A stretch of DNA of 64,000 nucleotides, from positions 3,745,501 through 3,809,500 of the forward strand of contig NZ_CP020370.1 in assembly GCF_002813775.1 (NCBI RefSeq), given 5' to 3'. Of this stretch, positions 26,346 through 37,666 are shown piece after piece; within the stretch, counting starts at the first letter, position 1; each line of letters begins with the position of its first letter. This DNA comes from Candidatus Thiodictyon syntrophicum (GTDB lineage: Bacteria; Pseudomonadota; Gammaproteobacteria; Chromatiales; Chromatiaceae). A model generated the notes under the pieces. It had not been told where the DNA came from. It saw nothing but the letters and a program-made list of their open reading frames with translations, and searched no databases. The translations under genes and the position numbers were made by a program.

Positions 26346-27508
26346 CGCGCCCTCCGGTCACGATCAACGGGGCGGGCGACCGCCGGGCGGGGCTCGGCTT
26401 CCGCCGGCACTGCGGGCGGCGGGGGCGCCGTCACGCCGGTCGTCTGACGGTGCCGCATCAGTTGATCGAGCGGCAGGTACAGATTGCTGGCGCCCTCCTT
26501 CACGTCGAGCACCACCTTGTTGGTCGCACTCAAGACCTCCTGCATGGTGTCGAGGTACAGCCGCTCGCGCGTCACCTCGGGCGCCTTGAGATAGGCGGCC
26601 AGCACCGAGGTGAAGCGCGACGCCTCACCCTCGGATTCCGCGACCACCTTGTCCCGATAGGCCTTGGCATCGGCGATGATACGGGCGGCCTCGCCGCGCG
26701 CCTGGGGCAGGACCTGGTTGGAGTAGGCTTCGGCCTGGTTCTCCGAGCGCTGCTTGTCCTCACGCGCCTTGATGGCGTCGTCGAAGGCCTCCTTGACCTG
26801 CTCCGGCGGTTTGGCTGGCTGCATGTTGACGGAGGTGACCTTCAGACCGGTCTTGTAGAGGTCCATGAGCTCCTGCACGCGCTCCCTGATGATCGTCTCG
26901 ATGGCCTCGCGGCCATCGGTCAGGATGAAGTCCAGCTTGCTGCCGCCGATGGTCTTGCGCACCACGGTCTCGGTCGCGTCCTTGATGGAGCGCTCCGGGT
27001 TCTGGTCCTGGAACAGGAACTGGGCGGGGTCCTGCACCAGTGATTGGACCGTCAACTCCACGTCGACAATGTTCTCGTCCTTGGTCAGCATGGCCGCCTG
27101 GTGGCTGAACGTCGATACCTCGTCCACGTTGACCTTCTCGACCGTCTCGAAGGGATAGGGGATCAGCCAGTGCGGCCCCGGGTCCGTGGTGTCCAGATAC
27201 TTGCCGAAACGCATCACCACGCCGCGCTCCGCCGGCGCCACGATGTAGAGACCGGTGGCGAGCCACACCAGGACCAAGACGCCGATGATGATGGCGACGG
27301 TACGCGCCGCCAGGGCCCCACCGGGCAGATTGAATCCCCCGCCGCCACCGGCGCCGCCGTTACCGCCGGGTTTGTTCCCGCCGAACAGTCCGCCGAGCTT
27401 TTCCTGGAGCTTGCGCACGACCTCGTCGAGGTCCGGCGGCCCTTGGTCGCCGCCGCTCTTGCCGCTCCAGGGGTCTTTGTTGCCGCCACCTGGCTCATTC
27501 CAGGCCAT
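26342..27508 (-). CDS. hflK: FtsH protease modulator HflK
   Basis: The 388-residue SPFH protein starts MAWNEPGGGNKDPWSGKSGG, the usual glycine-rich cytoplasmic head. One transmembrane helix (TVAIIIGVLVLVWLATGLYI, about 69-88) is followed by the band-7 domain, including GVVMRFGKYLDTTDPGPHWL, and a coiled coil. The C-terminus is proline/alanine-rich. It assembles with HflC to regulate FtsH. The gene follows hflX by about 230 bp and overlaps hflC. Confidence 0.96.
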   Translation of the reverse strand: MAWNEPGGGNKDPWSGKSGGDQGPPDLDEVVRKLQEKLGGLFGGNKPGGNGGAGGGGGFNLPGGALAARTVAIIIGVLVLVWLATGLYIVAPAERGVVMRFGKYLDTTDPGPHWLIPYPFETVEKVNVDEVSTFSHQAAMLTKDENIVDVELTVQSLVQDPAQFLFQDQNPERSIKDATETVVRKTIGGSKLDFILTDGREAIETIIRERVQELMDLYKTGLKVTSVNMQPAKPPEQVKEAFDDAIKAREDKQRSENQAEAYSNQVLPQARGEAARIIADAKAYRDKVVAESEGEASRFTSVLAAYLKAPEVTRERLYLDTMQEVLSATNKVVLDVKEGASNLYLPLDQLMRHRQTTGVTAPPPPAVPAEAEPRPAVARPVDRDRRAR

Positions 27509-27736
27509 AGAAACTCCGTCTGTCGTAAGTCAGCATCAGTGATTGGGGAGGCCCCGAGCGACGCGCGCGCCGGACTGAGGCCGTTGGACAATACCGCGAT
27601 CGGGATCGCCGAGCGCCAGTCAGCAAGATGCCGACGATAGCGGCCGAATCAAGCATCGGGCACCGGGCCGCACCGCGACACCGGACCGCCGATTGTAGGC
27701 AGCGGACCGCCGCGGCGCAAACCCGGCACGCGTGAG

Positions 27737-29062
27737 TCACTCCGGAGTCTCAGGTTCTTCGTCGCCCCCGCCCTCCTGGTCCAGCCCGAGTTGGTCTGCC
27801 AGACCCGGCGCCTGCGCCGCCAGGCGCCGCAAGTCGCCCGGGGCGATCAGGATCTCCAGGCGCGAACCCCCAAGATCGTCGGGCTCATCGGCCAGAACGG
27901 CGGCATGGGCAAAGATCCAGGCACGCAGACGGGCGTCCTGCGGGCCCAGGCGCAGGACGCGGGGCGCGCGGGCGCCGTCGATCAGTTCCGCCACGGCCGC
28001 CAACAGCAGGTCGATCCCGGCCCCGGTGGCGGCGGACAGCCAGACCCGCACCGGCGTCCCGGCCGCATCGCGCTCCAGCCGCGGGGGTTCGTCGTCCAGC
28101 AGATCGATCTTGTTCCAGACCTCCAGACGCGGTAGTTCCAGACTCCCGATCTCCGCCAGGACCGTCTCCACATCGGCGATCAGACGCGCCCGATGGGCAG
28201 CCGAGGCATCCACCACATGCAGCAGCAGGGCGGCGTTGCGGGTCTCCTCCAGCGTGGCGCGGAAGGCCGCCACCAACTCATGGGGCAGTTCGCTCACGAA
28301 TCCCACGGTATCCGCCAGCAGCGCCCGCCCCCCGTCCGGCAGGGCGAGCCGCCGCAGCGTGGGGTCCAGGGTGGCGAAGAGTTGATCGGCCTCGTACACG
28401 CCCGCCTCGGTCAGGCGATTGAACAGGGTCGACTTGCCGGCGTTGGTGTAGCCGACGAGCGAGATCACCGCGAGTTCAGCCTTGTCGCGGGCGCGCCGCC
28501 CTTGGGCGCGTTGCGTCTGGATCTGGTCGAGCCGTTGATTGAGTAGCGCGATGCGCTTGGCGAGCAGCCGCCGGTCGGTCTCGAGCTGGGTCTCGCCGGG
28601 ACCGCGCAGGCCGATGCCGCCCTTCTGCCGCTCCAGGTGGGTCCAGCCGCGCACCAGGCGGGTCGAGAGGTGGCGCAACTGGGCCAGTTCCACCTGGAGC
28701 TTGCCCTCGAAGGAGCGCGCCCGCTGGGCGAAGATATCCAGGATCAGACCGGTGCGGTCCACCACCCGGCACTCGAGCAGACGCTCCAGGTTGCGCTCCT
28801 GGGCCGGGGAGAGCGGGTGGGCGAAGACCGCGAGCTCGGCCCCGGTCGCAGCCACCAGGTCCTTCAACTCCACGGCCTTACCGCTGCCGATGAAGAGCCG
28901 CGCGTCGGGCACCTTGCGGCTGCCCCCCAGGGCGCCGACCACCAGGGCGCCGGCGGAGCTGGCCAGCAGCGCGAATTCCTCACGCTCGTCGGCTTCGGCC
29001 GTGCCGCCCAGGTCCAGGTGGACCAGGATGGCGCGCTCGCCGGAACTCGGCCGGTCGATCAC
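27737..29062 (-). CDS. hflX: Ribosome-rescue GTPase HflX
   Basis: The 441-residue GTPase has an N-terminal HflX domain (FIGSGKAVELKDLV; VVDRTGLILDIFAQRA) and the signature GIGLRGPGETQLETDRR. The G domain follows, with G1 GYTNAGKST, G3 DTVGF and G4 NKID. HflX splits stalled 70S ribosomes, notably under heat stress. The C-terminus is acidic. It directly follows hfq (gap about 15 bp) in the conserved cluster order. Confidence 0.96.
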   Translation of the reverse strand: MIDRPSSGERAILVHLDLGGTAEADEREEFALLASSAGALVVGALGGSRKVPDARLFIGSGKAVELKDLVAATGAELAVFAHPLSPAQERNLERLLECRVVDRTGLILDIFAQRARSFEGKLQVELAQLRHLSTRLVRGWTHLERQKGGIGLRGPGETQLETDRRLLAKRIALLNQRLDQIQTQRAQGRRARDKAELAVISLVGYTNAGKSTLFNRLTEAGVYEADQLFATLDPTLRRLALPDGGRALLADTVGFVSELPHELVAAFRATLEETRNAALLLHVVDASAAHRARLIADVETVLAEIGSLELPRLEVWNKIDLLDDEPPRLERDAAGTPVRVWLSAATGAGIDLLLAAVAELIDGARAPRVLRLGPQDARLRAWIFAHAAVLADEPDDLGGSRLEILIAPGDLRRLAAQAPGLADQLGLDQEGGGDEEPETPE

Positions 29063-29077
29063 GACAGACCTGGTGCC

Positions 29078-29329
29078 CTAGGCATTCCCGGTCTCGTCGA
29101 GTTCATCCCCGGTCGGCGGCAGCTTGACGTTGCGGGCCGGCACCACGGTGGAGATCGCGTGCTTGTAGATCATCTGGCTGACGTTGTTCTTGAGCAGCAC
29201 GACGAACTGGTCGAAGGACTCGATCTGACCCTGGAGCTTGATCCCGTTGACCAGAAAGATCGAGACCGGGATGCGCTCCTTGCGCAGGGCGTTGAGGAAG
29301 GGGTCTTGCAGGCTTTGGCCCTTGGACAT
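29078..29329 (-). CDS. hfq: RNA chaperone Hfq
   Basis: The 83-residue Sm-like protein starts [20 protein letters not shown]. Sm1 ([20 protein letters not shown]) and Sm2 ([12 protein letters not shown]) are intact, as is the short variable tail. It forms a hexamer that pairs small RNAs with mRNAs. The order miaA, hfq, hflX, hflK, hflC is the standard proteobacterial one, but here about 470 bp of repeat-bearing sequence separates miaA and hfq, so hfq probably has its own promoter. Confidence 0.97.
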   Translation of the reverse strand: MSKGQSLQDPFLNALRKERIPVSIFLVNGIKLQGQIESFDQFVVLLKNNVSQMIYKHAISTVVPARNVKLPPTGDELDETGNA

Positions 29330-29549
29330 GGCTTTGGCTCCTTGTTGTAGTCGTTACCGAGAAGATTTGCCCGGCTTGAATGCCTGACCGGCCGCGACTG
29401 GCGCGGGCGTCGGCGTGCGTGGTCTGCAGCCGGGACATGCCGAGCCACGCAATCGATGAGTCTTAAGTGTATCGCCTTTACGGTCTCTCGGGGCGCCCGA
29501 TCATCCTCACGATGCTTCGCCGCAAACCGACGAGTCGGAGGCCGCACAC

Positions 29550-29574
29550 AGCATCGAAAACCGCGCCTGCTGGT
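29550..29574. repeat. 25-bp dispersed repeat (second copy at 19046-19070)
   Basis: AGCATCGAAAA-CG-GCCTGCTGGT occurs here and at 19046-19070, beside recR, in the same orientation with two differences. It borders the CAGGATT repeat array. Confidence 0.6.
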
Positions 29575-29578
29575 GATA

Positions 29579-29694
29579 AATAGACAGGATTAAAAGGATT
29601 TTTCAGGATTTACAGGATTTCCGGAAGTGCCGATGACTGACGTCACGGTGTTCTTGATCCTGTTAATCCTGCAGAATCCTGTTAATCCTGTCCA
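29579..29694. repeat. CAGGATT repeat array between hfq and miaA
   Basis: On the left, CAGGATT-type units (ACAGGATT, TCAGGATT, ACAGGATT) occur within 40 bp; on the right, near 29656-29694, their complements (AATCCTGTTAATCCTG units) occur. The halves face each other around about 45 bp and can form a long imperfect hairpin. The unit is AT-rich compared with the surroundings. The rest of 29330-29797 shows no gene. Confidence 0.75.
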
Positions 29695-29797
29695 TATATT
29701 CTCTGGTTGCTTCCGGCCTCGCGGCGTGATTCGCGGGGTTGCCGGCTTCCAGGTCCGCTAGAAACGCGGCTCTAGCGCGCGAGCGTTCAAACGACCC

Positions 29798-30760
29798 TCA
29801 AGGCCGGTCGCGCCGGGCCGCGATCAACGCAAGTGCCCGCGCCAGCGGCTCTCCCTCGTCGGCCAGCCAATGACAATCGGCCTCGGCACGCAACCAGGTG
29901 AACTGGCGTTTTGCCAGTTGTCGGGTCGCGATGATGCCGCGGTGCAGCATTTCGTCGAAACTGTACTCCCCTAAGAGAAATTTCAAGACCTGCCGATAGC
30001 CCACGCAGCGCATGGACGGCAGTTCCGTCGTCAGGTCGCCGCGCGCCCAGAGGCCCTGCACCTCCGCGACCAGGCCCTGCTCCAGCATCGCACGGAAGCG
30101 CCGCTCGATGCGCCCGTGCAGGGTCTGGCGGTCCGTCGGCGACCGCACCAGCTTGAGCAACCGATAGGGCAAGTCGCCGCCCTCCGCGTTACCGCGCCCG
30201 ATCAGGGTGCTCATGGGCTCGCCGGTGACCGCGTAGACTTCCAGGGCACGCTGGATGCGCTGGGGGTCGTTGGGGTGGACCAGGGCGGCCGTGGGCGGGT
30301 CAACCAGGGACAGCCGCCGGTGCAGCGCCGCCCACCCGAGCCGCTCGCCCTCCGCGAGCAGGGCCGCACGGATCGGCGCGTCCGCGTCCGGCAACCGCGC
30401 CAACCCCTGCTGGAGTCCGCGAAAATAGAGCATGGTGCCGCCCACCAGCAAGGGGATACCGCCTCCGGCGCTGATCTCGCCCATCGCCGCCAGGGCCTCG
30501 GTGCGGAAGCGTGCGGTGGAATAGGACTCGCACGGGTCCAGGATATCGATCAACCGGTGGGGCGCCGCCGCCAGTACCGCCGGCCCCGGCTTGGCGGTCC
30601 CGATGTCCAGGCCCCGGTAGATCATGGCCGAGTCCACGCTGACGATCGCGCACGGCAGGCGCCGTACCAACTCCACCGCCAGTTCGGTCTTGCCGGCGGC
30701 GGTGGGGCCCATCAGCAGGATAGCGAGCGGGCGGGGGTCCGGGGCTGGTGAAGAGTCCAT
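29798..30760 (-). CDS. miaA: tRNA dimethylallyltransferase MiaA
   Basis: The 320-residue enzyme transfers a dimethylallyl group to A37 of tRNAs that read codons starting with U. P-loop [27 protein letters not shown], the substrate motif [13 protein letters not shown] and [13 protein letters not shown] are all present. The start MDSSPAPDP at 30760 is preferred to the longer frame because the extra 26 residues look random. It heads the hfq-hfl cluster but lies 470 bp upstream of hfq. Confidence 0.96.
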   Translation of the reverse strand: MDSSPAPDPRPLAILLMGPTAAGKTELAVELVRRLPCAIVSVDSAMIYRGLDIGTAKPGPAVLAAAPHRLIDILDPCESYSTARFRTEALAAMGEISAGGGIPLLVGGTMLYFRGLQQGLARLPDADAPIRAALLAEGERLGWAALHRRLSLVDPPTAALVHPNDPQRIQRALEVYAVTGEPMSTLIGRGNAEGGDLPYRLLKLVRSPTDRQTLHGRIERRFRAMLEQGLVAEVQGLWARGDLTTELPSMRCVGYRQVLKFLLGEYSFDEMLHRGIIATRQLAKRQFTWLRAEADCHWLADEGEPLARALALIAARRDRP

Positions 30761-31023
30761 GGGCTGGTCGGGTGAGGTGAGCGGGGAAGCGGCGGGCCGT
30801 CGCGGTTGCGGTCCGCTGACCGCGCTGCACGGACCCACAGGTTAGCGCAACCGGACCAACGCCGCGAACCGCTGCGCGACCCTGTTAACCCAAAGTAGTA
30901 GTGTCCCCTCCGTGCAATGTGGAGATGCCCCCTTTGGGCGACCTTGGGGGGCGCGATGCCGGAGAAGGCAATCGGGGTGACCACTTGGCATCCGCTTAGT
31001 AAAAATGATATGTCAGAATGCCC

Positions 31024-31941
31024 TTAGCCCCTAAAGAAAAGCTTTTCTTCCAAGGTCTTGCCGTGGCTTAACTGCCGATATTGCCAGTGCTGACTATTGA
31101 TACACTGCATCAGTTGCAGATCCATATGCGGTTGCAGGTCAGGGTCATAGGCCACGATAAACTCATTCTTCTGCGGGTTGGTGATCTGCAGCACACCTTC
31201 TAAAGCCTGGAGTTGCGCTATCACTTCCCGCGCCGGGCCTGTTTCCATTTGCAGAGTAATATAGCGAATGGCGGCCTGTTCTTCGTTCAGGCCACTGGTC
31301 TGCGGCTGTAACATCCCGTTCTCCAGCAGCAAAATGTGCTTGCACAACCGGTCAAGTTCAGCCAAATTGTGGGAACTGATGATAAAGGTTGTCGCCGGCG
31401 ACCGTTCGGCAATGATCGAACGCACCGTTCGGACATTGACAGGATCGAGCCCCGCGGTCGGTTCATCCAGTAAGATCAGCGCCGGTTTACCGATCAGCGC
31501 CTGGGCAATCGCCACCCGCTTGGCCATGCCATGGCTGAGCGCCGGCGGTTTTTCATGGGTCGCCTCTGTCAGTGATACCTCTTCCAACACCCGGCCTGCT
31601 TCCAGGGCTGCTTGTTGCGTTGTTAATCCCTGTAGCCGGGCATAAAAGACCAGTTGTTCGATGATGGTAAAGCCGGGGTCCAGTCTTGCAACCTGGGGCA
31701 GCGCTGAGACCTTGCCGATGAGTTGGGTTGCACCCGGCGGCTGACCAAACAACCTGACGGCGCCCGACGTGGGACGCAAGAAACCGGACAGGATACTGAG
31801 CAAGGTGGTCTTACCGGCCCCATTGGGACCGACCAGGCCGACCGGTTCACCCGCGTCCAGTTCAAAGCTGACATTGGAGAGGGCGACTTTGCCGGAATAG
31901 ACGTGGGTCAGCTCTTGACAGAGAATAAGCGGTGATTTCAT
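31024..31941 (-). CDS. ABC-2 type exporter, ATP-binding subunit (NosF-like)
   Basis: The 305-residue ATPase has Walker A GPNGAGKTT, Q-loop LPQVARLDPG, Walker B LILLDEPTAGLD and switch His (SSHNLAEL). The signature motif is LSHGMAKR, a divergent form of LSGGQ. A C-terminal accessory domain of about 85 residues follows, as in NosF/CcmA-type ATPases. It overlaps the stop of the permease gene by four bases (ATGA). Codon use is more AT-rich than in the flanking genes, which suggests later acquisition. The substrate is unknown. Confidence 0.9.
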   Translation of the reverse strand: MKSPLILCQELTHVYSGKVALSNVSFELDAGEPVGLVGPNGAGKTTLLSILSGFLRPTSGAVRLFGQPPGATQLIGKVSALPQVARLDPGFTIIEQLVFYARLQGLTTQQAALEAGRVLEEVSLTEATHEKPPALSHGMAKRVAIAQALIGKPALILLDEPTAGLDPVNVRTVRSIIAERSPATTFIISSHNLAELDRLCKHILLLENGMLQPQTSGLNEEQAAIRYITLQMETGPAREVIAQLQALEGVLQITNPQKNEFIVAYDPDLQPHMDLQLMQCINSQHWQYRQLSHGKTLEEKLFFRG

Positions 31942-32759
31942 AGCGTTTGCCTTGCCATTATCCAGCGCCCCACAGCCAATAAAACAAGGCTTTGCAACAG
32001 GGGAACATACGCCAATTGCAGCGTGTGCCAGCCTGACAGTTCCGCCAGGTTGGATAATTGATAGCCGGGGACCAGCAATGTCAGAAAAGCAAGTGTCGGC
32101 AGATAGTAAGCAAGACCGCCGATAATGGCGGCCAGAAATGTCCAGATCAAAATCGCCCAGACAGTTGCCTGCCGCGCCGATTTAACCTTGGCGGATAACG
32201 CCGCCATCATGGCGGTGAAGGGAAGAACGGCCAAAATTACATTGACGGTGACGACGAGCAGGGCAGGCAATGCAGAAGAAAAGAGCGCGGCATCACGATA
32301 CAGCACCAACGCCAGGGTGCTTAATGCGGCGGCACCGATCAACAGCACCTGAATCACCATAATGCCGGCAAAGCGGCCGAAGAATACACGGTCGCGGCTG
32401 CTACGCACGACGATAAACCGCAAGGTACCGCGATCACGATCAGAACAGGTTTGATCGGCGGCAAGCATAATGCTCAACAGCGGGAAGATAACCAGCGCAA
32501 AATGCCAAAACAGGCCGAATTCAGGAACGAGCCATTGCTGTAGCGAACCAAAACCAATGACGTCAAAAAAGCTGAAGCCTTGCATCAAGCCCTTTTCCTG
32601 CACCAACAGTTCGGCAGCAAGGCGCAGCGGATAAAGCAGAATCACACACCACACCACGGCAAAGGTCACTATCGACAGCAGACCACTGCGGGTTACAAAA
32701 CTCCTCTTGAGTTCAAACTTGCCGATGAGCAAGAGGTGATTAAAAAAACCAGGATGCAT
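31938..32759 (-). CDS. ABC-2 type exporter, membrane subunit (NosY-like)
   Basis: The 273-residue permease starts MHPGFFNHLLLIGKFELKRS at 32759; the longer frame upstream is not protein-like. About six transmembrane helices are visible, among them LLSIVTFAVVWCVILLYPLR and FALVIFPLLSIMLAA. The segment CSDRDRGTLRFIVVRSSRDR is the cytoplasmic coupling region typical of ABC-2/NosY permeases. It forms a two-gene operon with the ATPase at 31024-31941. Substrate unknown; NosY relatives act in copper-site maturation, but no nos genes are nearby. Confidence 0.85.
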   Translation of the reverse strand: MHPGFFNHLLLIGKFELKRSFVTRSGLLSIVTFAVVWCVILLYPLRLAAELLVQEKGLMQGFSFFDVIGFGSLQQWLVPEFGLFWHFALVIFPLLSIMLAADQTCSDRDRGTLRFIVVRSSRDRVFFGRFAGIMVIQVLLIGAAALSTLALVLYRDAALFSSALPALLVVTVNVILAVLPFTAMMAALSAKVKSARQATVWAILIWTFLAAIIGGLAYYLPTLAFLTLLVPGYQLSNLAELSGWHTLQLAYVPLLQSLVLLAVGRWIMARQTL

Positions 32760-33174
32760 TGGCGTTACCTTTTCCTGTGTTATACAGCGTCGCCGAGCAA
32801 TCCGGCGATGAAATTCCAAAACCCAATCCTGCGCGGGCATTCGCCGGACATTGACGCGCCCGCGCAAGATCGGAATCGGGCCGCGCATCCCCCCGCGCCC
32901 CGCGAAGCTTTGACAGAATGACGCGGTTCGCGGCTGCCACGAAGGGTGTGTACCAAAAGATGCGCTGGCTCTGAAATGGACAGACGCGCCTGCTATCCCC
33001 GCAAGGCCCATAAGAGTTCGGCGCGCCGCGTTGCGGGATTGGCACCAGGAGGCCGCTATCCCTGGCCCATTGTGTCCCGGATGTTCGGCATAGGCAAGGT
33101 GATGAATGCCGGCGGCGCGGGTTGGGTCAAGTGGCTTGATTTCCGCAACGGACGGCGCTTTTTCCTGCCAAAGG
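32760..33174. other. Gene-free stretch upstream of the exporter operon
   Basis: About 415 bp lie between the exporter operon and the CPBP protease. Open frames across it show no protein character. It must carry the exporter promoter, but I could not identify boxes or repeats with confidence. Confidence 0.4.
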
Positions 33175-33996
33175 TCAGTCCTTGGAGTCTGAAGGCCGGG
33201 CCGCCCAGGCACGACGGTTCGGCCAGGCCAACAGCCCGATCGCCAGCAGCACGAGCAGGCCCAACACCAGGGCGAACTGCCGAGAACCGCCAGCCGCCAG
33301 CAGCCCGGGCACGACCCAGGCCCACCAGTTCACCGCGGTGTGCAGTACCAGCGCCGGCAGCACACTGCCGCGGCTGCGGTTGTACAGCCATGCGAACACG
33401 ACCGACAGGGCGACGGTGGACAGCAGGAATGGCAGGAGCGGAATCCGGCCCTGCAGCGTGTCGGCAGTGAAGAACAACGGCAGGTGCCACAGTCCCCACA
33501 CCGCGCCCAGGATCAGGCTCGCGACGCGCCAGCCGTGCCGCGTTTGCAGCGTGGGCAAGGCGTAGCCCCGCCAGCCGAACTCTTCGCCCAGCGGGCCGCC
33601 CAGCAGCAGAATCAGCACCAGGTTCGCCGCCGCGAGCGGCAGGTGTCCGGCGACCGGCGAGGCCCCCAGCGCGCCGCCCAGCGCGGTGTGCATGAGTGCT
33701 GCCGACGCCATCAATGCCAGGGGCAGGAAGAAGGCCAGCGCGAACCACTGCCAACCGATGCGCCATTGCAGACAGCGCCCGAGCCATGCGCGCAACGCCG
33801 CGCGACCGCCTCCGTATCCGACCATGGCCACCGCCGCGACGCCGGGTCCGAAGCCGCCGAGACCGGACAGCACTCCGGCCGCCAGGGCAGACCGGGCCTT
33901 GATGGCGGGCGCCAGAAGCCAGCATGTCCAGGACCACGCGAAGGCCAAGGCGAAGAATGCCGGAAGACGGGACCGGTCCCCGTCATTGGCGTCCAT
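33175..33996 (-). CDS. CPBP-family intramembrane metalloprotease (CAAX/Abi type)
   Basis: The 273-residue membrane protein starts MDANDGDRSRLPAFFALAFA at 33996. Several helices are followed by the three family motifs: GEEFGWRGYALP (glutamate pair and Arg), WGLWHLPLFF (catalytic His) and LVLHTAVNWW (second His with Asn). Bacterial members are linked to prenyl-protein processing or bacteriocin self-immunity; the role here is unknown. The start was chosen to begin just before the first helix; 71 further in-frame codons upstream look non-coding. Confidence 0.88.
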   Translation of the reverse strand: MDANDGDRSRLPAFFALAFAWSWTCWLLAPAIKARSALAAGVLSGLGGFGPGVAAVAMVGYGGGRAALRAWLGRCLQWRIGWQWFALAFFLPLALMASAALMHTALGGALGASPVAGHLPLAAANLVLILLLGGPLGEEFGWRGYALPTLQTRHGWRVASLILGAVWGLWHLPLFFTADTLQGRIPLLPFLLSTVALSVVFAWLYNRSRGSVLPALVLHTAVNWWAWVVPGLLAAGGSRQFALVLGLLVLLAIGLLAWPNRRAWAARPSDSKD

Positions 33997-34084
33997 CGGG
34001 TGGCTACAGTTCAGTTCCGCTATGACATCTTGCGGGGGTTGCGAATCAGTCTTCACGGTCACTGTTCCGGTGTGTTGAGGGGTG

Positions 34085-34309
34085 CGACGTTGTTCCTGAT
34101 ACATTTTCCCATTGCGCTGCTGATCAAATTCCGGCTTCGCCCGCTGGGGTGGCACACAACCGGCCTTACACCTGGGCGGTCTGATCGTCGCCTGGATCGG
34201 CTGCAACATTGCCGGTATGGCCTTCTACCACCTGGTCGAACATCCAGTGCGCGCCTGGCCGGAGCGCATCGCTCAGCCGCTCTCGCGTTCCCCTGCGCCG
34301 AGATGGTGA
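34085..34309 (+). pseudogene. C-terminal remnant of an acyltransferase 3 family protein
   Basis: The plus strand reads TLFLIHFPIALLIKFRLRPL in one frame. After a shift near 34160 it reads LHLGGLIVAWIGCNIAGMAF, then YHLVEHPVRAW, ending in a stop at 34307-34309. These are the last two transmembrane helices and closing (V/I)E-x-P motif of OafA/YrhL-type acyltransferases. The rest of the gene is missing and the remaining piece is frameshifted. It lies head to head against the start of the CPBP gene. Confidence 0.55.
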
Positions 34310-34625
34310 AAGACGGCCTTGATCATATCTCCAGCCAGGTACTCTTGCCGCAACGGATACGAGCCTCGAGGTGGCCGGGTTGGAACACCGGGACATTTGG
34401 CTGCTTCTGCGGTAACCTCAAGGCTTGATCGTGCCGGCGGGCGCACTATCGACGAACAAGCCCGGGATGTTGACGGGTCCCCGTGGGGGGCACGGGGAGT
34501 AAGGCCGCCGGGCGCCGCGCTGAATTCGGTGCCCCTACCAACCGGGGACAAGAGACGCACCCACTGCCGTCGCTCGCGGGGTGGGCGGCAGCCCCTTCTC
34601 CCCCCACTCCGCGGCAGACACCCTC

Positions 34626-36874
<2,249 letters not shown>

Positions 36875-36878
<4 letters not shown>

Positions 36879-37666
36879 GCGGCCCGCCCGTGCCGGGACC
36901 ACCGGGCCATCCCCCCAGTCCGCGGGAGTATCCCGACTGGGCACGCGAGTGGGCGCTCTTTCTGGATATCGACGGGACCCTACTCGAGCTGGCGCCCGAA
37001 CCCCAGGCGGTGCGGGTGCCGCCCGGGCTGGCGGCCCGGATCGCGACCCTGGCCCAGGGTCTGGGCGGGGCCCTGGCCCTGGTGAGCGGCCGACCCTTGA
37101 GCGACATCGACCGGTTCTTTCCCGGCCGCTTCGATGCGGCCGGGACCCACGGCGCGCAGTGGCGCCTGGGCGGGACCGAGACCGCGCCAGCGCCGCCGGT
37201 CGATGAGGCCCTGGCCGGGATTGTCGCGCTCCTGCGGGAAGGGACGAACCGCCTGCCCGGTGTCATCCTGGAGCCTAAGCCCCATGCGCTTGCGATGCAC
37301 TACCGGCTGGCCCCGCAGTGGGAGGCGCAGGTCCGGTCCCTGGCGGGACGCGCGGCCGAGCGACTGGGCCCGGCCTTTCGCCTCCAGGCCGGCAAGCTGG
37401 TCGTCGAGCTGCTGCCGGCCGCGGCCGGCAAGGGTGCGGCCATCCGGCGTTTCATGGGGCAGCCCCCCTATGCCGGGCGCACCCCGGTCTTCGTCGGCGA
37501 CGACCTGACCGACGAGGACGGCTTCGCCGTGGTCAACGCGCTCGGCGGCCTCTCCATCCGCGTCGGGGAACGGGAACCGACCCTGGCGCAGTCGCGGCTG
37601 CCATCACCGGCCGCCGTGCGCGACTGGCTTGAAGGCCTGGCGGCGCATTCAATGAGACAGACATGA
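36875..37666 (+). CDS. otsB: Trehalose-6-phosphate phosphatase
   Basis: This 263-residue HAD-type phosphatase has motif I LFLDIDGTLLEL (nucleophile Asp near residue 30), the LVSGRPLSDID segment, and the closing motif VFVGDDLTDEDGF that binds Mg2+. GTHGAQWR and the VELLPAAAGKGAAI stretch with catalytic Lys are typical of OtsB. It releases trehalose from the otsA product. The gene overlaps otsA upstream and the GH15 gene downstream by four bases each, which implies tight coupling. Confidence 0.95.

Noticed and set aside
30927-30952. Rho-independent terminator after the exporter operon
   Set aside because: GCCCCC and GGGGGC can pair, but the loop is poor and no T-run follows on the relevant strand.
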